Of a stretch of 64,000 bases of DNA, positions 17,046-27,605 are shown piece by piece (positions within the stretch are counted from its first letter, which is position 1; each line of letters opens with the position of its first letter). The stretch is from assembly GCA_903935335.1 (NCBI GenBank), contig CAIZRG010000054.1:1-64000 (forward strand), in the 5' to 3' direction. Source of the DNA: Oligoflexia bacterium (GTDB taxonomy: Bacteria; Bdellovibrionota; UBA1018). Both the position numbers and the translations under genes were made by a program. Under the pieces are notes generated by a model that saw only the letters and a list, made by a program, of their open reading frames with translations, had not been told where the DNA came from and searched no databases.

Positions 17046-18209
17046 TCAGTGGGTTATCCACTTTAACCATTTTTGTAGAGCGAGCTCTACGGCGCATGAT
17101 TTCATATGTCGATTGGGAAGTTCAAAAGTCTCAATCTGGAATGTATTTTGCTGCCTCAACCCACAAGTTGCGGTGGTCTCTGCATTTCGTGCTGCTAGGA
17201 TGAGAGTCAGGGTGTCTACATCAGCCTTGTCAAGCAAGTCTTTTACATAGAGCTCAGGCGAAGCGATCTGAACCCACTCCGTAGTGAGTGTGATTTTTTT
17301 GGGGAGATCTATTTGATTTTTATTTTTAAGGGCAGACTTAATACGGGAACCTAGAGTTCCACTTGAGGTTGCATCAACCCAATGGATGGTCTGGTTTTTT
17401 GGGAGTTGATTAACCAATTTTTGAGCGAGGTCTTCTCCTTGAGAAGTGATTACCCAAGGGCTTAAGGCTTCATTCAAAGCCGTAAGCCAGGGTTTTTGAG
17501 AGTTGAGTTCAGACTCCGGACACCAAACTTTGATTTCAACAAAAGGGTCGTGAGCTCGGTATCCTGTTTTGAGGCCACTTCCTTGAAGGACTTTTTCCGT
17601 AAGTTCACCGAGTTCAGCTTCACCTTTTCCAAGGCATTGCCAGGTTAGAAGTTGAAGCTTGGGTAAATTTGGATTCAGGCTTTTTAATCGGGATTGAGCG
17701 CCAGGGTCCCAAACTGATTGAACCTCACGAGGAGGTCCAGGGAAAACCCAAATTTGTTTTTTGGAATTTCCAGGGATCAGACATGTAAAACCTGCAGCTG
17801 TACCCTCAGGGTTTGGGAGAATTTGAGCTCCTTTAGGAAAGAAACATTGTCTACGATGGGATTCAACAATGGGGACTCCGATTCGGGTCAGGTTTTCACA
17901 GACGTTTTGCCAGATATCTTCATGAAAAGTAAGAGGTTGGTTGAGCCATTGGGCAATCACTTCTCGGGTAAAGTCATCCGTTGTGGGACCTAATCCGCCT
18001 GTTGTAAACACAGAGGAACTCACCTCAATGCAGCGGTCTAAGGCATTGAGAATCATTCCCCGATCATCAGCAACAGTTTCATGAAGAACAACGGGGATGC
18101 TGAGTTTTCCTAATTGCTTGGAAAGCCAAGCTGCGTTTTGATTGGTGATCTGACCTGTGGTGAGTTCAGTGCCGATAGCAAGAATGGAGGCTTGAATAGA
18201 AGAGCTCAT
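17046..18209 (-). CDS. cinA: CinA-family protein with a degenerate NMN-deamidase domain
   Basis: The 387-residue protein has the N-terminal CinA/MoaB-like domain (AIGTELTTGQ, then TTGGLGPTTDD at about 69-79), which in this family acts as an ADP-ribose pyrophosphatase. The middle KH-like part is present. The C-terminal domain corresponds to PncC, which deamidates nicotinamide mononucleotide. However, the usual SCTGG catalytic stretch is replaced by DATSSGTLGSRI (about 279-290). PncC activity is therefore doubtful. It lies 19 nt after nadA on the same strand, so the two NAD-metabolism genes are probably co-transcribed. A nadE gene lies further along the window. Confidence 0.82.
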   Translation of the reverse strand: MSSSIQASILAIGTELTTGQITNQNAAWLSKQLGKLSIPVVLHETVADDRGMILNALDRCIEVSSSVFTTGGLGPTTDDFTREVIAQWLNQPLTFHEDIWQNVCENLTRIGVPIVESHRRQCFFPKGAQILPNPEGTAAGFTCLIPGNSKKQIWVFPGPPREVQSVWDPGAQSRLKSLNPNLPKLQLLTWQCLGKGEAELGELTEKVLQGSGLKTGYRAHDPFVEIKVWCPESELNSQKPWLTALNEALSPWVITSQGEDLAQKLVNQLPKNQTIHWVDATSSGTLGSRIKSALKNKNQIDLPKKITLTTEWVQIASPELYVKDLLDKADVDTLTLILAARNAETTATCGLRQQNTFQIETFELPNRHMKSCAVELALQKWLKWITH

Positions 18210-18228
18210 GAGTATCTTTGTATCCTTT

Positions 18229-19209
18229 TTATTGTGACCATTCGAGCATTCTCTGAAGAGGGAGGAATGCTTTTTTTCTCAGGTCCTCTGAAATTTCTAT
18301 TTTTGGTTTCTCATCTCGAAGTGCTAAATAGACTTTTTCGAGAGTATTGAGCTTCATAAAAGGGCACGCATTGCAGTGGCACGACTGATTGGGGGGGGCT
18401 GGGATCAATGTCTTGTGAGGAGCTTTTTTCCGCATTTGATGTAAGATGCCCTCTTCTGTTGCTATAATAAATTTGAGAGCCGGACTATCTATTACGTACT
18501 GAAGTAAGGAAGAAGTGCTTCCAATAAAATCAGCTCGACTCAAAAGAGTGGGCTCACACTCAGGGTGAGCAATCAAAAGAGCATCTGGGTTTTGAATTTT
18601 AAGATCAATGATTTTTCGTTCAGAAAATGTTTCGTGGACAATACAGGTTCCTTGCCAAAGGAGAAGCTTCCTGCCTGTTTGCTGAGCTATGTAAGCTCCC
18701 AGATTGCGATCAGGAGCAAAAAGGATGTTTTGATTTTCAGGGATTCTTTGAATGATTTTAAGGGCGTTGGAGCTTGTACAAATCACATCACTTTGAGCTT
18801 TAATTTCTGCTGAGCAGTTAATATAAGACACAACGAAATGGTCGGGATATTTTGCTCTCAATCGAGCAAAGGCAGCTGGAGGACAACTATCCGAAAGAGA
18901 GCAGCCGGCTCGGAGGTCAGGGAGCAAAACGGTGGCCTCAGGGTTAAGAATTTGAGCTCCTTCTGCCATGAAATGAACTCCTGCAAAGAGAATGAGCTTT
19001 GCCTGAGCTTTTTGAGCGGTTCGAGCCAGCTCTAGACTATCACCGATAAAATCTGCTATGTCTTGAATCTCAGACTCCTGATAGTAGTGAGCCAGCACCA
19101 AAGCATTTTTCATTTTTTTTAAGTGTTCAATTTCAGAAACCAAGTCCAAATTTGCTGTAAGCGAGACTTGGGATGAGGACAAAGTCGAACTTGATGAAAC
19201 CGTCTTCAT
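18229..19209 (-). CDS. nadA: Quinolinate synthase
   Basis: The 326-residue protein is NadA, which condenses iminoaspartate with dihydroxyacetone phosphate to quinolinate in de novo NAD synthesis. Visible family motifs are [20 protein letters not shown], the [4Fe-4S] ligand region [13 protein letters not shown], and the terminal [13 protein letters not shown]. Length is normal. NadB and NadC are not in the window. The gene starts 32 nt from the divergent unit beginning at 19242, so both promoters must overlap in that gap or lie within genes. Confidence 0.92.
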   Translation of the reverse strand: MKTVSSSSTLSSSQVSLTANLDLVSEIEHLKKMKNALVLAHYYQESEIQDIADFIGDSLELARTAQKAQAKLILFAGVHFMAEGAQILNPEATVLLPDLRAGCSLSDSCPPAAFARLRAKYPDHFVVSYINCSAEIKAQSDVICTSSNALKIIQRIPENQNILFAPDRNLGAYIAQQTGRKLLLWQGTCIVHETFSERKIIDLKIQNPDALLIAHPECEPTLLSRADFIGSTSSLLQYVIDSPALKFIIATEEGILHQMRKKAPHKTLIPAPPNQSCHCNACPFMKLNTLEKVYLALRDEKPKIEISEDLRKKAFLPLQRMLEWSQ

Positions 19210-19241
19210 AGAGTCTATTTAGCAGAAAAAGGAGTTTGTGG

Positions 19242-19655
19242 ATGTTAGAAAGAATAAAAAAGTGGGTTCAGTCTCTCTTGAGTTTCCTTTTTCGGTCTGA
19301 TTTGCATCCATTTCGAGTGATTAAAAAAGGTTCTGCAATGCGGGTCATTTTCTTCTATCCTGGTGAAGAAGGGACTTATGTTGATCATGCTGAGGTAATC
19401 CTTTATGAAAATGGGGTTGTTCATATTACTTCTCATCAAGAAGAGACAACAACCCATCTGCAAAACTGCGAAATTCTCTGGCGATTTGAAACCGATGCTG
19501 AAGAACGCACAAATAAAGTGCGTCTCTTAAAACCCAAATTAGATTCCCGAGCTGCTGAGCCTCGAGGATCTGAGAATCCTTCTGAAGAGACAGAATCTAA
19601 AGATCCACAAGAGGATCCACAAGAGAATTCACAAGATAAGGATCATTTTTCTTGA
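19242..19655 (+). CDS. Small protein of unknown function before thiB
   Basis: From the ATG at 19242 (GGAG 7 nt upstream) the protein has 137 residues. A short N-terminal amphipathic or membrane-associated helix is followed by a compact domain of about 80 residues (AMRVIFFYPGEEGTYVDHAE, then VVHITSHQEETTTHLQNCEI). The last 35 residues are Glu/Asp/Lys-rich and disordered. I do not recognise the family. Its stop overlaps the thiB start by 4 nt, so it is the first gene of the thiamine transporter unit, but nothing in it suggests transport. Confidence 0.6.
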   Translation: MLERIKKWVQSLLSFLFRSDLHPFRVIKKGSAMRVIFFYPGEEGTYVDHAEVILYENGVVHITSHQEETTTHLQNCEILWRFETDAEERTNKVRLLKPKLDSRAAEPRGSENPSEETESKDPQEDPQENSQDKDHFS

Positions 19656-20716
19656 GGGGGTTCTTTTTTTTTCTAGGTTCAGTCTTTCTAGAGCTGACAT
19701 CGTCGCTTTTCTTTCAGGGGTTTTCTGCTTTGGGTGCTTCTAGCGTTCCTGAGCTTGTTGTTTATACTGCCTCAAGCTTGATGACTCCTGAAGGGTTAGG
19801 TCCTGTTCTTTTTTCGCAGTTTGAAAAACAATCTGGTTGTCGAGTTCGTGTTTTAACTTACGGAAATGGAGCACAACTCTTAGCTCGGTTGCAGCTTGAT
19901 GCTCATCGGGACAAACGCAATGCCCATGTGCTTCTTGGAGTTGATCAACATCTTTGGGAAAGAGTGAAGCCTTGGACTGAATCTTGGGGAGATTGGACTC
20001 CACGGGATTACTCTCAGATTTCAGTTGGGGTTTCTCTTGAAAGGGGGATTTTGCCTTACAACTATGGAATTTTTGCGTTCATGGTTGATCGTCAATATTT
20101 AAATTATTTTAATTTAAAAGAACCTTCATCTCTTTTAGATTTACTACAGATCCAATGGAGACGAAACATTCTGATGGAAGATCCTAGGACTTCTTCTGTT
20201 GGGTTGTCTTTTCTGGTTTACACTCAAGCTGTGTTAGGTGGTTCAGTCTGGAATTTTTGGAAAAATTTTCGAAACCAATGGCTCACGCTCACGCCCAGTT
20301 GGGATGGGGCATATCGATTATTTTTAAAAAAAGAAGCACCGCTTGTTTGGAGTTATCTTTCAAGTCAAGCTTACCATGAAGAGATGAATTCTTTAGGATC
20401 AGTTCAGTCTCGATATCAAGCTATTATTTGGAAAGAGGGAAATCCTCTTCAGATAGAAGGAGCTGTGTTTTTGAAAGGCATTCAAAAATCTCAGGTGAGC
20501 ATCGATCTTGGGCGAAAGTTTCTTGAATTTTTAATTTCCAAAGAGGTTCAATCTTTGATTCCAAGAAAAATGTGGATGATGCCTGTTCGCCAGGATATTG
20601 ATTTGCCACTCAGTTTCAAAAAGTTACCTAAGCCTTTTCGAGTATTTGCTCTTTTTCCAAAACCTGTAGAAATCAAAGAATCACTCGCTCAATGGAACAG
20701 GGTTGTTGTTCAATGA
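19652..20716 (+). CDS. thiB: Thiamine-type ABC transporter substrate-binding protein
   Basis: The 354-residue protein has an N-terminal signal peptide and reads like E. coli ThiB along its length. Shared features are VVYTASSL, RLQLDAHRDKRNAHVLLGVD, LPYNYGIFAFMVD, MEDPRTSSVGLSFLVYTQ, LTPSWDGAYRLFLKKEAPLV and WSYLSSQAYH. ThiB binds thiamine or its phosphates in the periplasm and delivers it to ThiP. The TTG start overlaps the preceding stop, with AAGGAT about 8 nt upstream. No TPP riboswitch is visible, because only 32 nt separate this unit from nadA. A related iron or sulfate-type ligand is less likely given the PRTS and Trp/Tyr pattern. Confidence 0.85.
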   Translation: MRGFFFFLGSVFLELTSSLFFQGFSALGASSVPELVVYTASSLMTPEGLGPVLFSQFEKQSGCRVRVLTYGNGAQLLARLQLDAHRDKRNAHVLLGVDQHLWERVKPWTESWGDWTPRDYSQISVGVSLERGILPYNYGIFAFMVDRQYLNYFNLKEPSSLLDLLQIQWRRNILMEDPRTSSVGLSFLVYTQAVLGGSVWNFWKNFRNQWLTLTPSWDGAYRLFLKKEAPLVWSYLSSQAYHEEMNSLGSVQSRYQAIIWKEGNPLQIEGAVFLKGIQKSQVSIDLGRKFLEFLISKEVQSLIPRKMWMMPVRQDIDLPLSFKKLPKPFRVFALFPKPVEIKESLAQWNRVVVQ

Positions 20717-22317
20717 GAATTCCAGTTATTTATCTTATTTTTTCAAGTATTTGGATGGTTATTTTTTGGGTAGGTGGGATTGGTGTTCCTCTGGGTAATC
20801 TTTTTTCTATAGCTTTTCATGCGGGAGGATGGAATTTTTTTGAAGATACTGTACTTTTATCAATTCTTACAATGACAGCTGGGCAAGCGATCTTAAGTAC
20901 TTTGATTTCTGCAGCAGGAGGTTTTTTTTTAGGTTTGTTTCTAGGTGAGCAAGTTTCTGAAGATCCAAAATCTAGGGTTCCCATGTTGCTTGCTCTGCCT
21001 TTTGGGGTTCCTACTTTAGTGGTAGCTATGGCTTGGGTAGCCTGGTTGGGACGATCTGGGGTTTTGGCTTCTTGGGGTATTCATTTTGACTGGGTTTATA
21101 GTTTGAAGGCTGTGGTTTTTGCTCATGCTTTCCTGAATGTTCCATGGATTGCTTTAGCCGTTTGTCAATCCAGAAGGCATGTACCTGAAGAACAATTAGC
21201 AGCGGCTAGGCTTCTTGGAGCAGGATATTTTTCAGAGCTTCGATTTGTAGTTTGGCCTCAGGTTCGATGGGCTTTTGCTGAAGCTTGTGCTCAAGTGATG
21301 TCATTTTGTACGACGAGTTTTGCTCTAGTTTTAATTTTAGGGGGGGGGCCTCCGGTTCAGACTTTAGAAACAGAGCTTTATGGGAGACTTCGATATGGTT
21401 TTCTTGATCTTTCAGGAGCTGCAATTTGTGCTTTTTGGCAACTCCTTATAACGTTGTTTCCTTGGGCTCTGATTCTTTTTTTCTATGATCGGAACCATCG
21501 AAGCTTACGACCCACGATATCTCAGAAAGTTCGACCACAAAAAGAGGTAAAAAAGAGGTATCGGATTGGATTAGTACTCATTGCATTGGGTTTTACTGCG
21601 CCTTATGGGATTGTTTTAAAGAGTCAAGTACTCAAGATTTTTATAGACTCTGAACAGCGATCTCAAGTTTTAAGCCCTTTTTTTCTATCCCTTCAGTTGG
21701 CTGGATGGAGTGGCTTGTTTTCAGTGTTTTCGGCTGTGATGGCGGTCCTATTTTTGAGGGTTGGGTCCAACTGTTTTCCTGCTGTATCTACTTTTCAGGC
21801 AGGGTTGAGGGTGCTTTTTAGTTTACCCAGTGGCCTGTCATCCCTTGTGATGGGGTTAGCGTTTTTTTTATCTTATGGCCAGTGGGTTGATCCCTTTGAA
21901 GGAAGTTTTATAGCCATGGTATTGCTTCAAACTGTTCTTTTTTTTCCAGTGTCTTTTCGAGTTCTCTCACCCGTCATTCGTGGGCTTCAAATCCATCAAC
22001 TTGAAGCTGCGGTTTCCCTAGGGGCGAGTGGAATGAAGGCCTTTTGGTGGATTGAATGGCCTCGTTGGCGGGGACCTCTGGTGGGTGCTTTTGCTGGGGT
22101 TGCTGGGGCCTCTCTGGGTGAGATTGGGGCAGTCAGTTTTTTTTCAAGTGAAAAGCTGATTCCGTTGCCTTTAGTCGTTTCTCGATGGATGGAGCACTAT
22201 CGGTTTGAAGAAGCTCAAGGGATTGCCGGTTTACTTTTTTTATTATCCATGAGCTTGATTTTCATTTCTTTTGAGGTGGGAAATTTTTCTTGGGAGCGTT
22301 CCATTGGATTGCAGTGA
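20713..22317 (+). CDS. thiP: Thiamine-type ABC transporter permease
   Basis: From the ATG at 20713 (ATGA overlap with the thiB stop) the protein has 534 residues. It has about 12 membrane segments in two homologous halves, as in ThiP/FbpB-type fused permeases. Each half has an EAA-type loop contacting the ATPase (about EEQLAAARLLGAGYFSELRFV and HQLEAAVSLGASGMKAFWWI). It forms the inner-membrane channel for the substrate delivered by ThiB. An earlier ATG at 20692 is possible but would overlap thiB more. Confidence 0.85.
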   Translation: MRIPVIYLIFSSIWMVIFWVGGIGVPLGNLFSIAFHAGGWNFFEDTVLLSILTMTAGQAILSTLISAAGGFFLGLFLGEQVSEDPKSRVPMLLALPFGVPTLVVAMAWVAWLGRSGVLASWGIHFDWVYSLKAVVFAHAFLNVPWIALAVCQSRRHVPEEQLAAARLLGAGYFSELRFVVWPQVRWAFAEACAQVMSFCTTSFALVLILGGGPPVQTLETELYGRLRYGFLDLSGAAICAFWQLLITLFPWALILFFYDRNHRSLRPTISQKVRPQKEVKKRYRIGLVLIALGFTAPYGIVLKSQVLKIFIDSEQRSQVLSPFFLSLQLAGWSGLFSVFSAVMAVLFLRVGSNCFPAVSTFQAGLRVLFSLPSGLSSLVMGLAFFLSYGQWVDPFEGSFIAMVLLQTVLFFPVSFRVLSPVIRGLQIHQLEAAVSLGASGMKAFWWIEWPRWRGPLVGAFAGVAGASLGEIGAVSFFSSEKLIPLPLVVSRWMEHYRFEEAQGIAGLLFLLSMSLIFISFEVGNFSWERSIGLQ

Positions 22318-22327
22318 GATCAGTCAA

Positions 22328-23044
22328 ATGCCTAAAGAAGTATCATTGCTGTCAGAGCTTCGGGTTCAAGATCTTTGTAAGCAGATGAAAGACTATCGAA
22401 TTGAAGCTGATTTTTCAATTCAAGTTGGGCAAAGAGTTGCTCTCATGGGGCCCAGTGGTAGTGGAAAAACGACTTTACTCAGGTTATTGGCGGGTCTTGA
22501 TCCCTTACAAGAGGGGCGAGACTTTGGAAAACTATTTTTAGGTCAAAAAGAAATTACCTTTTTATCTCCTCAAGAAAGAGAGGTGGGGTTCGTTTTTCAA
22601 GATCAGGCTCTTTTTTCAGGGATGAATGTTCTTGATAATGTCACCTTTGGTTTGAGAATGAGGGGAATCCATAGAGAGCAACGAGAAAAAATGGGTCTCG
22701 AGTGGTTAGGTCGTGTGGGTTTAGCTCAGAGAGCTTCTTCATGGACTGATCATCTTTCGGGAGGAGAAAAGCAACGTGTTGCTTTTGTTCGAGCTTTGAT
22801 TTGGAAGCCCAAGCTGGTGCTTTTGGATGAGCCTTTTTCTGCTTTAGATTTAAAACTGAGGGTGGCTCTTCGCCATGAGCTCTTAGAGCTTCATCGGCTT
22901 TGGCCTGCCCCTTTGCTTTTAGTGACTCATGACTGGGTTGATGTTCAAGCCGTGGCTACTTCTTTTTTAAGTTTAGAGGCAGTTTCTGGTTCTTCAATCT
23001 GGAAGGTGAGGAGGGAGTTGACCAATCCTGGGGTTTTTGAATAA
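22328..23044 (+). CDS. thiQ: Thiamine-type ABC transporter ATP-binding protein
   Basis: From the ATG at 22328 the protein has 238 residues, the normal ThiQ length. Walker A is GPSGSGKTT, the Q-loop is VFQDQALFSGM, the ABC signature is LSGGEKQR, Walker B is LVLLDEPFSALD, and the switch His is in VTHDW. It powers import through the thiP permease. The longer frame from a TTG at 22271 overlaps thiP by 47 nt, and its extra residues are not conserved-looking. It ends 27 nt before icd, so icd may be partly co-transcribed. Confidence 0.87.
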   Translation: MPKEVSLLSELRVQDLCKQMKDYRIEADFSIQVGQRVALMGPSGSGKTTLLRLLAGLDPLQEGRDFGKLFLGQKEITFLSPQEREVGFVFQDQALFSGMNVLDNVTFGLRMRGIHREQREKMGLEWLGRVGLAQRASSWTDHLSGGEKQRVAFVRALIWKPKLVLLDEPFSALDLKLRVALRHELLELHRLWPAPLLLVTHDWVDVQAVATSFLSLEAVSGSSIWKVRRELTNPGVFE

Positions 23045-23071
23045 GATAGGTGTTAGAAAGGCAGTTTGTAT

Positions 23072-24409
23072 ATGAGTACTCATCCCAATTCTCCTAAGTT
23101 TTCAAAATTAGATCTACCCAAAAATGGAGAAACAATTACTTTCCAAGAAGGTCAATTGAAAGTTCCCGATCATCCTGTCATCCCGTTTATTGAGGGGGAT
23201 GGGATCGGACGTGATATTTGGAGATCTTCTCAGGCAGTTTTTGATGCGGCAGTTGAAAAGGCTTATCGTGGGAAGAGAAAGATCGAGTGGTTTGAAGTTT
23301 ATGCCGGTGAAAAAGCATATAAGGGATTTAAAGATTGGTTGCCAGAGGATACTTTGACAGCACTCAGGCATTATCGAATCTCCATAAAAGGGCCTCTTAC
23401 AACTCCGGTCGGTGGAGGGATTCGTTCTTTGAATGTAGCTCTCAGACAGCTGCTGGATCTCTATGTGTGTTTACGTCCGGTTCGGTGGTTTCAAGGGGTT
23501 CCGTCTCCGGTTAAACAACCTCAAAAAGTGGATATGGTGATTTTTCGAGAAAATACAGAAGATATTTATGCTGGGATTGAGTTTGAGCGAGGAAGTGAAA
23601 GTGCAAAAAAATTGCTTAAATTTTTAGAAAATGACTTTCCAAACGAGTATGCCAAAATTCGGTTTCCAGAGACTACAGCTTTAGGGATCAAACCAGTTTC
23701 TCGTGATGGAACAGAACGCTTAGTTCGAGCAGCCATTCAGTACGCTTTGAGAGAGAAGCGAAAATCGATGACTATTGTCCATAAAGGCAACATTATGAAG
23801 TATACAGAAGGGGGATTTAGAAATTGGGCTTACTCGCTTGCTGAAAGAGAGTTTTTAAATGATGTGTATACTTGGGAACAATTTGAAAGAGCGAAAAAAG
23901 AAAGAGGCGAAGAAACTGCTCAAGAAGAACAAAAAAAGGCACTTTCTCAAGGAAAAATTTTGATCAAAGATGCGATTGCGGATATTGCTTTGCAACAGGT
24001 TTTGACTCGTCCGGATGAGTTTGATGTGATTGCGACTTTAAATCTCAATGGAGATTATCTATCAGATGCGTTAGCCGCTCAGGTTGGAGGGATTGGTATT
24101 GCTCCCGGAGGAAACCTTAATTATGTGACGGGGCACGCAGTTTTTGAAGCGACTCATGGAACCGCACCTAAGTATGCGGATCAGGATAAGGTGAATCCTG
24201 GTTCTGTTATTTTGTCAGGTGAGATGATGTTTCGATACTTGGGGTGGCCTGAGGCTGCTGATCTCATCCTTCGGGGGATGGAAGGGGCAATTGCTGCTAA
24301 AAAAGTAACTTATGACTTTGCCCGATTGATGAAGCAAGAAGGCGCTTCAGGAGTGACTGAAGTGAAGTGCTCTGAATTTGGCCAACAGATCATTCTTCAT
24401 ATGAAATAG
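23072..24409 (+). CDS. icd: NADP-dependent isocitrate dehydrogenase
   Basis: The 445-residue protein converts isocitrate to 2-oxoglutarate with NADP. Substrate-binding and catalytic motifs typical of the bacterial homodimeric enzyme are visible: [60 protein letters not shown] and [20 protein letters not shown], then [12 protein letters not shown]. The Ser in RSLNVALR is the kinase/phosphatase site in E. coli. Start ATG at 23072 is chosen over the TTG at 23066 because of AGAAAGG about 9 nt upstream. First of the icd-mdh-sucCD-ndk-nadE run. Confidence 0.95.
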   Translation: MSTHPNSPKFSKLDLPKNGETITFQEGQLKVPDHPVIPFIEGDGIGRDIWRSSQAVFDAAVEKAYRGKRKIEWFEVYAGEKAYKGFKDWLPEDTLTALRHYRISIKGPLTTPVGGGIRSLNVALRQLLDLYVCLRPVRWFQGVPSPVKQPQKVDMVIFRENTEDIYAGIEFERGSESAKKLLKFLENDFPNEYAKIRFPETTALGIKPVSRDGTERLVRAAIQYALREKRKSMTIVHKGNIMKYTEGGFRNWAYSLAEREFLNDVYTWEQFERAKKERGEETAQEEQKKALSQGKILIKDAIADIALQQVLTRPDEFDVIATLNLNGDYLSDALAAQVGGIGIAPGGNLNYVTGHAVFEATHGTAPKYADQDKVNPGSVILSGEMMFRYLGWPEAADLILRGMEGAIAAKKVTYDFARLMKQEGASGVTEVKCSEFGQQIILHMK

Positions 24410-24534
24410 AGATATCCAGATTAACCTTTTAAATTTTTTAATTTGGACGAATAGTTGCTTGAACACTGGGCTTTAAAAGCATATCTTTGCTCAGAGTTAC
24501 AACGTGTTGTTTACTTTGGCAGGAGATATTGATC

Positions 24535-25473
24535 ATGCGTCGTCCAAAAATTTCTGTAATTGGGGCTGGATTTGTGGGTTCAACTTGTGCTCACTGGGCT
24601 GCATCCAAAGAGCTAGGTGATGTTGTTCTCATTGATATTAATGGTGAGTCTGCTCAAGGAAAGGCTCTCGATCTCTTTGAAGCTTCTCCTGTGGAAGGTT
24701 TTGATTCGCGTCTTTTAGGGGGAAGTGATTACGCTTTAACAGCGGGATCCGATGTGGTGATTTTAACAGCGGGTTTACCTCGTAAGCCTGGAATGAGTCG
24801 GGATGAATTATTAGCGACGAATGCAAAAATTGTCAAAGAGTGTTCTTTGCAAGTGGCTCGGCATTCTCCTCAATCTATTCTAATTGTGGTGAGTAATCCA
24901 TTGGATGCAATGTGCCATGTAGCGATGAATGCTTCTCAGTTTCCGAGAGAGCGCGTACTTGGGATGGCAGGTATTTTAGATGGAGCTCGGTTTAGAAGTT
25001 TTATTGCGATGGAGCTTGGAGTCAGTGTGGAAGATGTTCAAGCTTTTGTCTTTGGTGGGCATGGAGACACGATGGTTCCAATGCCTCGGTATGTGAGTGT
25101 GGGAGGGATTCCTCTCATGCAGCTTTTAAGTCCAGAAAAAATTGATCGCATTGTTGATCGGACTCGAAAGGGAGGAGCTGAGATTGTCAACTTGCTCAAG
25201 ACGGGGTCTGCTTATTATGCCCCAGCTGCCAGTGCTATTCAAATGGCAGAGGCCATTGTGCGAGATAAGAAGCGGTACTTGACATGTGCTGTTTATTTAA
25301 AAGGAGAGTATGGAGTTCAGAATCTTTTTTGTGGAGTGATGGCTAAGCTCGGTGCTCAAGGTTTAGAAGGAGTTCCATTATTGGAATTAAATAGAGAAGA
25401 AAAAGTGATGTTTGAAAAATCAGCGGCTGCCGTCAAAGAGTTAGTCGATGCGATGTCAAAATTGGGAGTGTGA
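24535..25473 (+). CDS. mdh: Malate dehydrogenase (LDH-like family)
   Basis: The 312-residue enzyme interconverts malate and oxaloacetate with NAD. Rossmann motif GAGFVGSTCAHW starts near residue 9, followed by the acidic IDI that selects NAD. The substrate loop GLPRKPGMSRDELL and the active-site GGHGDTMVPMPRY are intact. Those features place it in the LDH-like MDH group of many delta- and alphaproteobacteria. The ATG at 24535 has AGGAG 9 nt upstream; the frame continues upstream to 24487 but without such a site. It is separated by 6 nt from sucC. Confidence 0.94.
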   Translation: MRRPKISVIGAGFVGSTCAHWAASKELGDVVLIDINGESAQGKALDLFEASPVEGFDSRLLGGSDYALTAGSDVVILTAGLPRKPGMSRDELLATNAKIVKECSLQVARHSPQSILIVVSNPLDAMCHVAMNASQFPRERVLGMAGILDGARFRSFIAMELGVSVEDVQAFVFGGHGDTMVPMPRYVSVGGIPLMQLLSPEKIDRIVDRTRKGGAEIVNLLKTGSAYYAPAASAIQMAEAIVRDKKRYLTCAVYLKGEYGVQNLFCGVMAKLGAQGLEGVPLLELNREEKVMFEKSAAAVKELVDAMSKLGV

Positions 25474-25479
25474 TCGAAG

Positions 25480-26670
25480 ATGAATATTCATGAGTATCAA
25501 GCCAAGCAAGTTTTAAAAAAATTTGGCGTTCGGGTTCCAGAAGGTCGATTTATTGAAGAAGGTTTAGATTTAAAAAATCGAGCTCATCAAGCTGCAGAAG
25601 ATTTAGCAAAAGAAAGAGGCAATCGGGTTTGGGTTGTGAAAGCCCAAATTCATGCAGGGGGCCGAGGGAAAGCCGGAGGCGTCAAGGTTTGTAAAGATGT
25701 AGAGGCAGTTTCTGCTGCTGTTCAGGAGATCATGGGCAAGACTTTGGTGACCCCTCAGACAGGATCGCAGGGGAAGAAAGTACACAAAGTTTGGATTGAA
25801 GAAGGCTCTGAAATTGCTCGGGAGCTGTATTGTGGGGTGGTGACGGATCGTACGATCTCCCAGGTTGTTATGATGGTTTCAACAGAAGGGGGTATGGAAA
25901 TTGAAGAAGTTGCTGCTCGTCACCCTGAAAAAATCGTCAAAGTAGCAATTGATCCCACTACGGGGTATTTGCCGTTTCATGGTCGAAAGTTGGCACTTGC
26001 CTTGGGTTTGACACCTGAGCAGACGAAGGAAGCAGTCGCATTTTTTGGGGGGATTTATCAGTGCTATCTTCAATCGGATTGTTCTTTAGTGGAGATCAAT
26101 CCGATGATTCTTACAAAGCAGGGATCTTTGGTGGCTTTGGATGCGAAGTTTAATTTTGATGACAATGCTCTTTATCGGCATTCTGAAATTTTGGCGATGA
26201 GAGACTTATTGGAAGAAAACGCTCAGGATGTAGAAGCCTCCAAGCATGAGTTGGCTTATATTGCTTTGGATGGGAACATCGGTTGTTTGGTCAATGGAGC
26301 CGGTCTTGCGATGGCGACGATGGATATCATTAAATTGCACGGAGGTGAGCCTGCTAATTTTTTAGATGTGGGAGGCGGAGCTTCGAAGGAAAAAGTGGCT
26401 CACGCTTTTAAGATTATTTTAAAAGATCCGAAAGTAAAAGCTATTTTAGTGAATATTTTTGGTGGAATCATGAAATGTGATGTGATTGCAGAGGGGATTA
26501 TTGCTGCTGCGAAAGAGCTTAAGCTTCAGGTTCCTCTGGTGGTCCGACTGGAAGGGACTCATGTAGATCGAGGCAAAGAGCTACTGAAACAGTCTGGTCT
26601 TAAGATTATTCCTGCAGATGGTTTAACAGATGCTGCTAAAAAAGTGGTTGCTGCTGTGGTTCGGGTTTGA
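25480..26670 (+). CDS. sucC: Succinyl-CoA synthetase, beta subunit
   Basis: The 396-residue ATP-grasp protein starts [17 protein letters not shown]. It has the nucleotide-binding [17 protein letters not shown] and the Mg-binding VEINPMILT. The terminal CoA-ligase half has [20 protein letters not shown] and [13 protein letters not shown]. With SucD it converts succinyl-CoA, ADP (or GDP) and phosphate to succinate and ATP/GTP in the TCA cycle. It lies between mdh and sucD with short gaps in an operon. Confidence 0.95.
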   Translation: MNIHEYQAKQVLKKFGVRVPEGRFIEEGLDLKNRAHQAAEDLAKERGNRVWVVKAQIHAGGRGKAGGVKVCKDVEAVSAAVQEIMGKTLVTPQTGSQGKKVHKVWIEEGSEIARELYCGVVTDRTISQVVMMVSTEGGMEIEEVAARHPEKIVKVAIDPTTGYLPFHGRKLALALGLTPEQTKEAVAFFGGIYQCYLQSDCSLVEINPMILTKQGSLVALDAKFNFDDNALYRHSEILAMRDLLEENAQDVEASKHELAYIALDGNIGCLVNGAGLAMATMDIIKLHGGEPANFLDVGGGASKEKVAHAFKIILKDPKVKAILVNIFGGIMKCDVIAEGIIAAAKELKLQVPLVVRLEGTHVDRGKELLKQSGLKIIPADGLTDAAKKVVAAVVRV

Positions 26671-26689
26671 ACGGAAGGTATGAAGAATT

Positions 26690-27559
26690 ATGTCGATTTG
26701 GGTGAATGAAAAAACAAAGCTTTTAGTCCAAGGGATTACGGGTTCACAGGGAAGCTTTCATGCGAAGGGTTGTCGAGACTATGGGACACAAGTGGTAGGG
26801 GGTGTTACTCCTGGTCGTGGTGGACAGATGCATGAGGGATTTCCTGTTTTTAATACGGTAGAAGAAGCTGTTCATAAAACAAAAGCGAATGCCACGATGA
26901 TTTTCGTACCACCTGCTGGAGCAGCTGATGCTATTTGTGAGGCGGCTGATGCTGGGATTGCTTTGATTGTTTGTATTACGGAAGGGATTCCTGTTCGGGA
27001 TATGGTAGCTGTGAAACGGTATTTGGCAACAACCTCGTCGCGGTTGATTGGTCCTAACTGTCCTGGCGTTATTACTCCGGGTCAGTGCAAGATTGGGATT
27101 ATGCCAGGTCCAATTCATAAAGTAGGAAATATTGGGGTAGTGTCTCGATCAGGGACTTTGACTTACGAGGCTGTTTATCAACTGACTCAGCTTGGATTGG
27201 GTCAAAGTACTTGTGTGGGTATTGGAGGAGATCCCATCCATGGGACAAACTTTATTGATGTTTTAGAGGCTTTTCACCAAGACCCTGAGACCCATGGAGT
27301 GATCATGATTGGAGAGATTGGTGGATCCGCTGAGGAAGAAGCAGCCATTTATATTGAAAAAAAATTTAAAAAACCAATTGTTGGTTTTATTGGAGGCGCC
27401 ACGGCACCTCCTGGCAAGAGAATGGGGCATGCAGGTGCAATTATTTCAGGGGGTAAAGGAACTGCGGAAGAGAAGTTTCAAGCCCTGCAGAAGGCTGGGG
27501 TGAAGATTGCTCGAAGTCCTGCTGACTTAGGAACAACTTTGGCTCAATTCATGCGATAG
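26690..27559 (+). CDS. sucD: Succinyl-CoA synthetase, alpha subunit
   Basis: The 289-residue protein has the CoA-binding [20 protein letters not shown], then [20 protein letters not shown] and the phosphohistidine loop [14 protein letters not shown] (active-site His near residue 247). It forms the SucCD heterodimer with the preceding gene. A short gap of 46 nt separates it from ndk, whose nucleoside diphosphate kinase can exchange phosphate with SucCD-made nucleotide. Confidence 0.95.
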   Translation: MSIWVNEKTKLLVQGITGSQGSFHAKGCRDYGTQVVGGVTPGRGGQMHEGFPVFNTVEEAVHKTKANATMIFVPPAGAADAICEAADAGIALIVCITEGIPVRDMVAVKRYLATTSSRLIGPNCPGVITPGQCKIGIMPGPIHKVGNIGVVSRSGTLTYEAVYQLTQLGLGQSTCVGIGGDPIHGTNFIDVLEAFHQDPETHGVIMIGEIGGSAEEEAAIYIEKKFKKPIVGFIGGATAPPGKRMGHAGAIISGGKGTAEEKFQALQKAGVKIARSPADLGTTLAQFMR

Positions 27560-27605
27560 TTCTTTAGGGTTTAAGTGAGTGACTTGAAAAAAGAAGGAGT
27601 GAGAG

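Noticed and set aside
19200-19241. TPP riboswitch ahead of thiBPQ
   Set aside because: Only 32 nt separate nadA from the unit's first gene; too short for a THI element, and no core motif is seen.
24450-24480. GCTTGAACACT similar to the palindrome arm
   Set aside because: Short match only, without centre or second arm.
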